The notes beneath the pieces were generated by a model. That model was not told the origin of the DNA, ran no database searches, and was given only the letters and a program-made list of their open reading frames with translations. This document shows positions 37,181-45,823 of a stretch of DNA of 64,000 nt, in pieces (the stretch's first letter is position 1; the number at the start of each line of letters is the position of its first letter). The translations under genes and the position numbers were made by a program. The stretch is from Clostridia bacterium (GTDB lineage: Bacteria > Bacillota > Clostridia > UMGS1810). Location of the stretch: positions 1-64,000 of the forward strand of contig JAGATB010000026.1 in NCBI GenBank assembly GCA_017621495.1, read 5' to 3'.

Positions 37181-39208
37181 TTATCTGCAAACCTTGATTG
37201 TGTACACACAGGGAGTAGCATTGGATATTTTATCAAAGCGTATCCTCACACTGTCATCTCCATGAGCTTCCGTATATATCAGTTCATATTCCGATACGCC
37301 GTTTTCTTCACGTGTCAGGATGTGTTCTTCACCGCCGATTGTTACCTTCATTTCCGGATTAGCTCCAAGTGCATCTGCAGAGATTTTAATAATATTTTTG
37401 CTGTTTGGCACTACCTTTACAAGATAGCTAAACCATCCATGTGCATTTATAGCGCACCACTCGGCACCCTTGCTGCTGCCCGCCAGTCTGCACAAGCCAT
37501 GCTCTTTTATAAGTGTATCGCTGAAGTTAACCTCTTTTTGCAGTCTGTGACCCTCCATAGCACCGCCGCAGATTACATAGTCAATGAGCTCCTCACTCTC
37601 TGCCGCTTCAATGGCAGCCTTTTCTTTGTAAAAGCTGTCTTTAATCTCCCCTACAAATTCACCTATATAGTCAAATGCAGCACTATCATCATTCAGAGTT
37701 GCTTTCTTAAGGCAGAAGAAGTCATCACCCAGGGCTTTTACAGCTTCATCTCTTTTTTGCGTCATAATTTCTATGTATGCCTCAAAATCACCTATGCATG
37801 AGTCATCTCTCGTGTCAAAATATTTGGTGTAACAGAGAATCAACCGGGTGAGGATATTCCAGATTTGAGCACCGTACATCAAATTTGCAAACTTGTCATA
37901 TAGCGCCTTATAATCCTCTGCCGGCACTCTGTCCTTCAAAGCTTCAAATCTGTTAAACAGCTCCATGGCACCGGTTTCGGCTTCTTCTTTATCCTGCAGG
38001 AGTTTTTCTATACTGCCTCTGTCATAATTTCGCGGCACAAACCACTCATTGGAGTCCATATCACAATTCTGACGTAATATCTCGAAGTAATAATGGTTCT
38101 TAGAGTGATTAAGGTCGGGGAAAAAGCTCTGCTGATTGAAGTAGTAACCATTGAGATATATAGTCTTTATGATTATATCTTCTGTTTTTTTCATAAGCTC
38201 TTTGAGCTCTTTTGCGGCATCGGGGTATCTATCGGCAAAGAATTTGTCGATTTCATCATCTACATTCAAACCGTTTAAGTATGCTTTGGTTATGGCTAAA
38301 TTCACCTCATTGATATCACCAAAGGGGTGACCGCCGGCACGGTCTATCCTGAACACATATCCCACGGGAGAGTAACCCTCGCAATAGCTGAATTTCTCCT
38401 TGAGGTGGTCATAGAGCATCAGTGGCAAAAATCCCCTGCCGAAGAACTCTCCGTAAATATCAGCCTCTACCGCAAGGGGATTGTGCTGTATCTTGCTGAA
38501 GAATCGATTACTGGGCATAGTAAGGCTCCAGTCAAACTGAGTCCACTTGTCCATGACGATCAAATCCTCCGAGATTTCCTCATATGCCTTTGCCATCATC
38601 ACATAGTCGTCCTCTATGCTGGCAAAGGGACGCACTATAAGCTCCTTGCCCAAAGCTCTGCAGGTGTCAAACAAAATCTTAGTGACGTATTTTACCCTCT
38701 CTACGGGAGAGAGCTTCTGTTCCTTGAGCTTAAGCAGGGGAATCTGTGTTTCGTGGAGGGTGAGGATGATACCGCTCATCTTCGGATAGCAGTCAAAGAA
38801 GTCCCTAAGTTTATTCTCCAGAAAATCCCTTACCAACGGGTGAGTAACCTCTATGTCACCGTAGGAATTCACTATCTCGGGGTATCTGCTCTTAAACTCC
38901 GGCGGCATCTCCAGCTCATGATGCCACATATACACCTTGATGCCATAGCTGTCTGCTTTATCGCAGGCTTCATTTACCGCATCGAGGCACAAAGATACAT
39001 AATCGGAATCCTTATCGCCATTGAATTCCGCATATTTTTTGTAGGGTGTCATGCCGTCTATATTGCCCTTGACGTAGTTATGAATGGGGCCGTTAATCTG
39101 TATGTGATTAAATCCGTTATTATGAGCATACTCCACTGTATAGAGGAGGTATTCTTTGTCTACATCTACGGGATTGCACACATTTATACCTTTAATATCC
39201 TTGTTCAT
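37181..39208 (-). CDS. Putative cytoplasmic TIM-barrel glycoside hydrolase, family unassigned
   Basis: 675 aa without signal peptide. The first ~330 residues look like a TIM barrel (GFNHIQING 32-40, YGIKVYMWHHELE 88-100, SGIILTLHET 145-154, FRIDRAGGHPFGD). A helical middle follows (about 350-560), with a beta-sandwich tail (SYLVKVVPNSKNIIKISADA). The layout recalls GH67/GH115-type alpha-glucuronidases, but no diagnostic catalytic motif was identified and the assignment stays open. AAGGAG precedes the ATG. It follows a MITE-like hairpin that separates it from the surface genes, and it is paired with the GH106-like gene. Confidence 0.6.
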   Translation of the reverse strand: MNKDIKGINVCNPVDVDKEYLLYTVEYAHNNGFNHIQINGPIHNYVKGNIDGMTPYKKYAEFNGDKDSDYVSLCLDAVNEACDKADSYGIKVYMWHHELEMPPEFKSRYPEIVNSYGDIEVTHPLVRDFLENKLRDFFDCYPKMSGIILTLHETQIPLLKLKEQKLSPVERVKYVTKILFDTCRALGKELIVRPFASIEDDYVMMAKAYEEISEDLIVMDKWTQFDWSLTMPSNRFFSKIQHNPLAVEADIYGEFFGRGFLPLMLYDHLKEKFSYCEGYSPVGYVFRIDRAGGHPFGDINEVNLAITKAYLNGLNVDDEIDKFFADRYPDAAKELKELMKKTEDIIIKTIYLNGYYFNQQSFFPDLNHSKNHYYFEILRQNCDMDSNEWFVPRNYDRGSIEKLLQDKEEAETGAMELFNRFEALKDRVPAEDYKALYDKFANLMYGAQIWNILTRLILCYTKYFDTRDDSCIGDFEAYIEIMTQKRDEAVKALGDDFFCLKKATLNDDSAAFDYIGEFVGEIKDSFYKEKAAIEAAESEELIDYVICGGAMEGHRLQKEVNFSDTLIKEHGLCRLAGSSKGAEWCAINAHGWFSYLVKVVPNSKNIIKISADALGANPEMKVTIGGEEHILTREENGVSEYELIYTEAHGDDSVRIRFDKISNATPCVYTIKVCR

Positions 39209-39235
39209 AATTTTTATCTCCTTATCAAAAGAGGC

Positions 39236-39352
39236 CTGTAAAAAAGTCGTAGATAACGGTTTGTCATAAATGCCAAACCCTACAATTTATATCAAATATA
39301 TTGTGTAGGGAATGGCGGTTTCCGACATTCCGCTAAAAAGACTTTCTTACAG
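39236..39352. repeat. MITE-like intergenic inverted repeat element
   Basis: About 117 bases bounded by near-perfect inverted ends (39236-39248 and 39340-39352, 12 of 13 matching: CTGTAAAAAAGTC). The inner parts also pair imperfectly around a CCCTACA / TGTAGGG core (39278-39284, 39304-39310). No open frame. A second element with the same design lies at 60317-60462. It sits inside the operon, between surface and cytoplasmic genes. In the direction of transcription the element ends with six T residues, so partial termination is possible. Confidence 0.7.
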
Positions 39353-39397
39353 TCCTCCTGTTATCAGCAGAAGCAAAATGCGTACTGCAAATTTATA

Positions 39398-42073
39398 TTA
39401 TTGTTCATATACAACAGCCAATGCTATACCACTTGCTTCTCCGGCATAAATATAAATCTTATCACCGGGAGCGATATCGCCTGCGGAGATTGATTTAACC
39501 TCACCCTTCTGTCCGAATCTGATAATATTCGTAGAGGAATTAAACGGAACTACACGAGTGTATATTTCACTGCCGGTCGAAGCGGATACGAGCATCCTTA
39601 TACCGGTTTCTATATTTGCATCTACGATACCATATGCGGAGTATCTCTGCATGTAGTAATAGTCGGCTACAGGTCTGCTGGTGGTATCTGCCCAGAGCTC
39701 ATAGCTATCGGCATATTTTACTCTCAGCATGACCTCCAAGCCACGTATTTCACCATCGGCACCTGCGTTATAGCAGATAATATCTCCTTCATCCAGTGCG
39801 GAGAGCTTGATTTTGAAGATTTCACTGTTTTCCTCCTTATAGTAAGGGTCTTTGGTCTTATTTGTGATTACGTTCTCCATATCACAGATAGCTTCATTAT
39901 CATCACTGTAGAGTGTCACTTCTTTGCCTCCGGTAACCACTGTAATTGCTTCACTCTCTTCGCCCTCGGAATTCATCATGGTCTTGATGCGTTTAACTAT
40001 ACCCACAGGTGAAGACTTGTCTATGCTGGTCACACCATCGGCAGGTATTACCACTACCTTGACCTTATTGGATTCACTTTCGTCATAAATCTTTACATTG
40101 CCGTAGAAGGTTTCATTTACCAGACCGCCGTGACCTATTATGGAGAACTTTTTGTCCTCGTCAAGGTCTGTAGGTATCAGAAACACCTTGGTATCATCAT
40201 CCAGGAGGTATCTGCCTGCAAACATCTTCCAGTTTTTTCCTATATATCTGGTAGCTCTGTTGGTATCGCCCACAAACGCTGCCTCCAAAGTAAAGAACTC
40301 CTGCTTCTCTGTATAATCCATGAGAGCACCGCCGGTCTTGGCAACATCAAACTCGGTGATGAAGTCATCTGCATTGGCATTGTAAGCTATAAGCTGCGGC
40401 TTGGGCTCTTCGCCGTCAAACAAGCCGGTGTTTGATTTAATATCCGAGGCTTTAATGCTGTCTCCGGAATTAATCATCTTTACCTTATCCTTAAGAGTGA
40501 ATATCTTAAGCTCGCCGTCTTCGGTGAAGATTTCAAAGGATACGGTGCTGTCAAGACCGTTGCCTATACCTATATCTCTCAAAAATCCATACTTGTATCT
40601 TACATCGCTGTCCACATAGGCTACCTTGCCCAGGTGATTTATATAGAATTCACCCTTGGTACCTACCTTCACAGCAGATGAGCCATAGAGCTTGGAGGTG
40701 AGCTCATACTCGGTATCGTCTATGGTGATATAATTATCGCTAAGCGATGCGCATGTACCTACCACAGTATCCACACCGGCTACGAGCTTTGCCACGGTAC
40801 CGTCAAGGCTTATGGCAGCAGAGAGCATACTGCCCTTTGTAATGCCGGTAAGCTCCATTTCATTGCCGGAAGCATCGGTAATCAGGTACTTAAGGTTGCC
40901 CTTGGTACTGAAATCCAGCTTTGCCGGTACAGAACCGGATTTAAAGTAAACGGTCTCATCCTCTGCAGATACACTGTTTACTATTAAATCGATATATTCG
41001 TCTGCAAAGATTATATCATATTTACCGCCGTTGTCACTGCTTAAAAGTCTGATTGTGCCGTTTGTAACCTTTTTAAGGTCCTCTACACCCCAGTTTACCT
41101 TAGCCATGCCGTTATAAATCAGATATCCGTTTGTGAGGTAATCCGCATCACGGTTTTTGCCGGATTCATCTGTATAAGTAATAGTGCCGTCTGTGATTTT
41201 CACCACGTCATATGAGCTTACGGTAAGCTCTGTCTTGTCATCATAATCCGCTCTCTCTATAGCACGGATTCTGTTGGTATCGTCTATATATGCCTTTACC
41301 TGCATGCCCAGGTAATCAGCTGCATTATCCTTGGAGGATATGTACACCTTGCGTGAGATTTCAATCTCGTTTTCATCAAGATTGCTTGCAGAAGCAAGAC
41401 CTGTATAATAGTTGGAAGTAACCTGTCCTTCTACAAGGGTAAGGTCAAGCACTGAGTTTAAAAGATTGGTACCCTTAGCTACGGTGAACATGGATTCATC
41501 ATTGCTTACACCGCTTATCTCCATAATATCTGCATCCAGGGTGTTTCTCACTGCATAAGCAAGCTCACCTACCGTAACTGCATCGGGATTATCAAAGGTG
41601 ACACCCTTTAAAATGCCCGCCTTGGCAGCAGCGGACATATATGCCGCGTAATCGCCGCCGTGGTAATCTGCTATGGCATCATAGCCTATGAGCCTGGTCA
41701 TAACTATGGTAACCTGAGTGGAAGTTATATATCCGTAGGGGTCAAACTTTATATCCGAGTAGCCCTTCATGAGACCTGTCTGGTATGCAGACAGGATATA
41801 TCCCGAACGGGGGTCATCCGCCTTGACATCGTCAAAGGGAGTATCCATAGGACTTTGCTGCTGTCCGCCGCGAGCCATTACCGCAATCTGCGCCAGGGAG
41901 CCTCTGTCGGCAGGAGCATTGATATCCTCTACGCTGTTCATAAGTCCCAGGTCTATGAGAAACTGAACCGCTTCTTCATATGCCGGGTCAATCTCTGCCT
42001 GCTGTGCCGCATATACCGGCAGTGTGCCTGCAAAGAGCACTATGCATAAAACTATAGCCAATAATTTCTTCAT
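39398..42073 (-). CDS. N-terminal SLH protein with long unknown C-terminal region
   Basis: 891 aa from ATG 42073, whose A is shared with the TGA of the preceding gene (TGATG) and which has AAGGGG 9 bases upstream. Signal peptide (about 1-23), then three SLH repeats (about 30-195: RGSLAQIAVMARG, ITSTQVTIVMTRLIGY, VTVGELAYAVRNTL). The remaining ~700 residues form a long beta-rich region with many acidic and Tyr residues and no recognised motif. The design and length are the same as the 18834-21389 product, with conserved transition after the third SLH repeat (LDADIMEI / LEVELMTE). No function recognised. It is translationally coupled to the secreted multi-module protein before it. Confidence 0.8.
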   Translation of the reverse strand: MKKLLAIVLCIVLFAGTLPVYAAQQAEIDPAYEEAVQFLIDLGLMNSVEDINAPADRGSLAQIAVMARGGQQQSPMDTPFDDVKADDPRSGYILSAYQTGLMKGYSDIKFDPYGYITSTQVTIVMTRLIGYDAIADYHGGDYAAYMSAAAKAGILKGVTFDNPDAVTVGELAYAVRNTLDADIMEISGVSNDESMFTVAKGTNLLNSVLDLTLVEGQVTSNYYTGLASASNLDENEIEISRKVYISSKDNAADYLGMQVKAYIDDTNRIRAIERADYDDKTELTVSSYDVVKITDGTITYTDESGKNRDADYLTNGYLIYNGMAKVNWGVEDLKKVTNGTIRLLSSDNGGKYDIIFADEYIDLIVNSVSAEDETVYFKSGSVPAKLDFSTKGNLKYLITDASGNEMELTGITKGSMLSAAISLDGTVAKLVAGVDTVVGTCASLSDNYITIDDTEYELTSKLYGSSAVKVGTKGEFYINHLGKVAYVDSDVRYKYGFLRDIGIGNGLDSTVSFEIFTEDGELKIFTLKDKVKMINSGDSIKASDIKSNTGLFDGEEPKPQLIAYNANADDFITEFDVAKTGGALMDYTEKQEFFTLEAAFVGDTNRATRYIGKNWKMFAGRYLLDDDTKVFLIPTDLDEDKKFSIIGHGGLVNETFYGNVKIYDESESNKVKVVVIPADGVTSIDKSSPVGIVKRIKTMMNSEGEESEAITVVTGGKEVTLYSDDNEAICDMENVITNKTKDPYYKEENSEIFKIKLSALDEGDIICYNAGADGEIRGLEVMLRVKYADSYELWADTTSRPVADYYYMQRYSAYGIVDANIETGIRMLVSASTGSEIYTRVVPFNSSTNIIRFGQKGEVKSISAGDIAPGDKIYIYAGEASGIALAVVYEQ

Positions 42074-44019
42074 CACTCTGCCCCCTTCAATTCAATTCCC
42101 TCTACATAGGGTTCGCCTGTGTCTTTGTCCCAAAGTACCGCTGCTATCACGGAGCCGTCATTATTTGCAAAATCTGCCGGCAATGTCATAGTAACTGTGA
42201 AAGGTACATTGCTCTCATCCGGCTCAAGTGCCACAAGTGATGCCGGTACATAAGACAACATACGTTTATAATCCGCCGAGTACAAAATCAACGCCATCTC
42301 AAGATTAACAGTGCTTTGTGCCATGCTTGTAACCTTTGCACTAATGGATATAACATCATTTGCGCTGAGAGACGATAAATCAGCAACAGCTTCACCGTCT
42401 TTGGTAATCTCAAATCCCGATACTTGTACGTCTGATGCTGTGAAAGCCTTTTCCACACTTGCACTGTTGCCCAACCTGTCATATGCATTGACCTTAATGT
42501 TAAGCTTCTTAAGAGGAGCTACATCAGGAAGTGTGATTGTATTACTGTCGGAGGGATACTTTTCTCCGTTAACTGTATACTCATATACGAGGTAATTATT
42601 TTCACCGTCATCGGCAATCGGGAAGGTTATATCACATTCACCATCAGCATACTCCACCTCTATGTCTGCAGAGGAAGCAAACTTCGGTGCAGCGACGTCA
42701 ATATATGCAATCGACTGAATATCGGCATAAGTTGTTCCTTTGCCGGGTGAGTAATTCTTATCCTCTGTAATAATCATACCCTGGAAGTTAGCGCTGTTGC
42801 TTCCGCCCACCTTGATTTTGAGCTTGTGGAGGCCGGGTGTGAGACTAAAGCCCTCGGCAAACTTATTCCAACCCATGCCGCCGCTTGTTACCGTGTGTAC
42901 TGTAGACTGAGCAAAAACGTCACTGTCATCGAATGCCACATATATGGGTCTGGCAGGATCACTTCTGCCGGCAGCCCACAGGTAGTATGTCTTGGGGGCA
43001 CCGCCATCACGTCCGTTGACTATTATATGAGCAGTGGCATACGCTGCACTGTCATATCCGGGAGTTGACATATTGGTAGATATACCCGGTAAGTTGGTAT
43101 CGCCATCAGCAAGCATGGAGTAATAATTAGCAGCACTTGCCTGATATTGCCAGCCTGCCAGGTCGGAAGTAATCGATATATTGTCACATCTCAAAAACAA
43201 GGTTTCCGGCGGCTGTGCACCGGTAATTTCAAATTCAATCGCTGCGAAGCTGCCTGTGTAATCGGTAGCTGTAAGCTTGACCGACTTAGTACCGTAGAAG
43301 CTCTTTAACGTCACAGGAGCAGTGATATCATCAATCACTGTTTCCTTGCCCTCTACAACATATGAATACACTATATTGCTGCTGTCATAATTAACAACCT
43401 GAGGGAAGGTAATCACACAGTCTGCTCCGCTCAATTCATACTGCGGTGCTGCATCGGAAGCAAATTCCGGTACAGAGTCACTGTAATATGCCATAAGCTC
43501 ATCATCTGTTTCCACTGTGGGTGTGTAGTCCAAATCATCGGTAATATACACAGCATTAATCAAGGTATTCTTCCAGCTGTTGCATATACCCAGGTTTATT
43601 TCATGCCAGCCTGCTTCAATAGTCCAGGTGGTCTTATCCCACTGATGGCTCTTGTGGGCTGTGAGCATCTGTTCCTCCTGAGAGTCTACAATCACCTTGC
43701 CGTAACGGTCTGCAACTCCGTTTTCGTTACCGCTGAGCACCCATATATTGTAGGTTGCTGTCTCTCTGAAATATATCTTGGCTTTGGAGTATCTTACGTT
43801 GCCGTCTGCTGCAATCTTCATTGATTTGGGGAAGAGGTTGTTAGTGGCAGCGCCGCCATTATTTATATAACCACCGTTAGAATATGCAGGAACGTCAAAG
43901 TTGTCACCGTTTAAAAGGATATTGAAGCCCTCCGCACTCGCCATCAAGGGCATAGCTGCAAGGAGCATCATAATGCAAAGGAGCCCGGAGAGGAGTCTTT
44001 TGTTTTTAATTTTCATCAT
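42073..44019 (-). CDS. Secreted multi-module binding-like protein, unanchored
   Basis: 648 aa with a signal peptide (about 1-29, MASA-E). Module B (about 32-190: ILLNGDNF to YITDDLDYTP) and module A (about 275-430: CDNISITSDLAGW to GMIITEDKNYSP) both look like jelly-roll carbohydrate-binding modules, each followed by an Ig-like domain (YSYVVEGKETVIDDITAP; YEYTVNGEKYPSDSNT). A final ~100-residue Ig-like domain ends the protein. Modules A and B recur in swapped order in the 45824-48613 product. No SLH, sortase or catalytic motif. The ATG overlaps the TGA of the SLH gene upstream (ATGA), with AAGGGGG 8 bases before it. Confidence 0.75.
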   Translation of the reverse strand: MMKIKNKRLLSGLLCIMMLLAAMPLMASAEGFNILLNGDNFDVPAYSNGGYINNGGAATNNLFPKSMKIAADGNVRYSKAKIYFRETATYNIWVLSGNENGVADRYGKVIVDSQEEQMLTAHKSHQWDKTTWTIEAGWHEINLGICNSWKNTLINAVYITDDLDYTPTVETDDELMAYYSDSVPEFASDAAPQYELSGADCVITFPQVVNYDSSNIVYSYVVEGKETVIDDITAPVTLKSFYGTKSVKLTATDYTGSFAAIEFEITGAQPPETLFLRCDNISITSDLAGWQYQASAANYYSMLADGDTNLPGISTNMSTPGYDSAAYATAHIIVNGRDGGAPKTYYLWAAGRSDPARPIYVAFDDSDVFAQSTVHTVTSGGMGWNKFAEGFSLTPGLHKLKIKVGGSNSANFQGMIITEDKNYSPGKGTTYADIQSIAYIDVAAPKFASSADIEVEYADGECDITFPIADDGENNYLVYEYTVNGEKYPSDSNTITLPDVAPLKKLNIKVNAYDRLGNSASVEKAFTASDVQVSGFEITKDGEAVADLSSLSANDVISISAKVTSMAQSTVNLEMALILYSADYKRMLSYVPASLVALEPDESNVPFTVTMTLPADFANNDGSVIAAVLWDKDTGEPYVEGIELKGAE

Positions 44020-45752
44020 TGTGCAGTCCCCCTTTTCATAAGCTGATAAATCATCTGTGCAGCCATGGCACGGGTAGCAGTTCCCTGAGGATTAAAGTGT
44101 GTATCACTCACACCGTTTACCACTCCTGCTCTGTAGAGTGCCTCTACAGCATCATAAGCGTATGGAGCTATATACGAATTATCCTCAAAGCTCATAACCT
44201 TTTCGTTATCGCTGATATTTATATCCATAAACTGCATAGCACGGTACAGCATGGTACACATCTGTTCACGGGAGATGTTCTGCCCTACGCCGAATACATC
44301 GAAGTCAATACCCGTAACGATATTGAGCGCGTATGCATCCTGAATGTAGTCATAATACCAGCTACCCTCGGCAACATCATTGAAGCGCTTTTGAGTATCT
44401 TCGGAGGGTATATTAAGAGCAATCATCATCATTTTGACGAATTCTTCACGCTTAACCTCACCGTTTGGCAGGAATCTGCCGTCGCCTACACCGTTTACCA
44501 CACCCTTTGCAGCTAAGCTGTTAATTGCCTCCACAGCCCAGGGAGTATCACCGAGGTCTGTGAATGCACCACTGATCTGAGGAGCTGCCGGTGTCTGGGT
44601 AACGGGCGGCTGTGAATTATTGGAAACCACCACAGTTCTGCCGGGGTCCTTTGAAGGACGTTTGCCGGTAGTTGTGGTAGGATTATTTACAGACTTCACC
44701 TTGTCCGATGCGATTTTTTCAAATGTTGTTTTAACTTCAGTGAGGTCTTTAAAAGGAGTTGATGCCGCCTTATCGAGTACCTCGTTGATAATCTCAACCC
44801 GGTCGGTGGCACTGAGCTTGGATGAATTGTAATCATCCAGAGAAATCTCTGCGTATTCGGCAGTATTTACTGCCTGTATATAAGTAATGAGTTTATCACG
44901 TGTGCTTGTGTTGAGCTCGTTGATAAGCTCGGTATACACTGCACGCTCAAACGCCTCAGATACCTTGGCAGGTTTATCCAAATCAAAGCCCTGCCCTGCC
45001 ATAGCACCGTAGAGACGTGTGAGGCTGTCTGCGGACTTGATATCGGCATAATTGGAAGCTTCACCCATGTTAACATTCAGGTGGGTTTTGTATTTATTTA
45101 AAAGCTCGTCTGCCGTTTCTGCTTTGGCTTCGTTAAGAGACTGTATACCTACAACCGTTTCAAAAAAGCTGATAATCTTCATAGCGGAATCGAAGCTCTG
45201 TACATCTGCAACGGAAGTATATACTGCCTGCTTACCGTCAGCGGAAAGTGAATCAAAATCGCTGCCGTCCTCTAAATCAAGATTCAGCACGGATGCATAT
45301 GCGCTAATCTGAGCCTTGGCGTCCTCCCAAGTGGCTGCACCGCTGATATCTCTGACTGCGTCTGCACCGTCTTTGACATTGACAAAGGTGTATTCTACAG
45401 GGATACCCGCAAGACCTGCACCGCCAATGGTAACTATATACTGACCGCTTTGGTCACCGGCTGTTTCCAAGGTACCGGGGTCCATAGTGTATGAAAGTGT
45501 AAACGCTCCGCCCTTGCCTGCAGATATCTCACGCATATAGTATGCAGAGCCGTCTACCTTTGCGTTTACGGTAACACGAATGCCCTCTCCCATAGGGTGC
45601 ACTCCGGAAACCGTGACAACATTTGTCTCAGCATTAAGAGCCACCTCCGGTGATGCTACTGTATCTGCTGCAGCAAACGAAGTGACACAGCCCATCACAG
45701 TAACCATACCGGCAAGTATCAAAGATAGAATACGTTTGCAATTGTTATTCAT
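44016..45752 (-). CDS. C-terminal SLH surface protein with helical middle
   Basis: 578 aa. Signal peptide (1-28); an Ig-like domain (about 30-130, VSGVHPMGEGIRVTVNAKV); a mostly helical region (about 140-360) rich in Ala, Asp and Lys; a Pro/Thr linker containing GKRPSK; then three SLH repeats in the last ~180 residues (VKREEF, ISREQM, ATRAMA). The SLH block and linker closely resemble those of the 21412-24942 product. No enzyme signature, so it is a surface fibre or binding protein. GGAGG precedes the ATG. A hairpin lies between this gene and the one upstream. Confidence 0.82.
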   Translation of the reverse strand: MNNNCKRILSLILAGMVTVMGCVTSFAAADTVASPEVALNAETNVVTVSGVHPMGEGIRVTVNAKVDGSAYYMREISAGKGGAFTLSYTMDPGTLETAGDQSGQYIVTIGGAGLAGIPVEYTFVNVKDGADAVRDISGAATWEDAKAQISAYASVLNLDLEDGSDFDSLSADGKQAVYTSVADVQSFDSAMKIISFFETVVGIQSLNEAKAETADELLNKYKTHLNVNMGEASNYADIKSADSLTRLYGAMAGQGFDLDKPAKVSEAFERAVYTELINELNTSTRDKLITYIQAVNTAEYAEISLDDYNSSKLSATDRVEIINEVLDKAASTPFKDLTEVKTTFEKIASDKVKSVNNPTTTTGKRPSKDPGRTVVVSNNSQPPVTQTPAAPQISGAFTDLGDTPWAVEAINSLAAKGVVNGVGDGRFLPNGEVKREEFVKMMMIALNIPSEDTQKRFNDVAEGSWYYDYIQDAYALNIVTGIDFDVFGVGQNISREQMCTMLYRAMQFMDINISDNEKVMSFEDNSYIAPYAYDAVEALYRAGVVNGVSDTHFNPQGTATRAMAAQMIYQLMKRGTAQ

Positions 45753-45782
45753 TGGTTATCCTCCTATATAATATGTAAGCTT

Positions 45783-45809
45783 GGGGATGGGTTTAAAAAA
45801 TCCATCCCC
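45783..45809 (-). promoter_or_regulatory. Intergenic stem-loop within the second operon
   Basis: An 8-bp stem (45783-45790 GGGGATGG with 45802-45809) and an 11-base loop lying after the stop of the 45824-48613 gene. No T-tract follows on the minus strand, so an mRNA-end stabiliser or partial terminator is likelier than a full stop. Confidence 0.6.
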
Positions 45810-45823
45810 TGTATGATTTTTTA

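Noticed and set aside
38327-39241. 304-codon plus-strand frame opposite the 37181-39208 gene
   Set aside because: Antisense to a well-started gene with family-like blocks; no ribosome site or promoter, and it runs into the MITE-like element.
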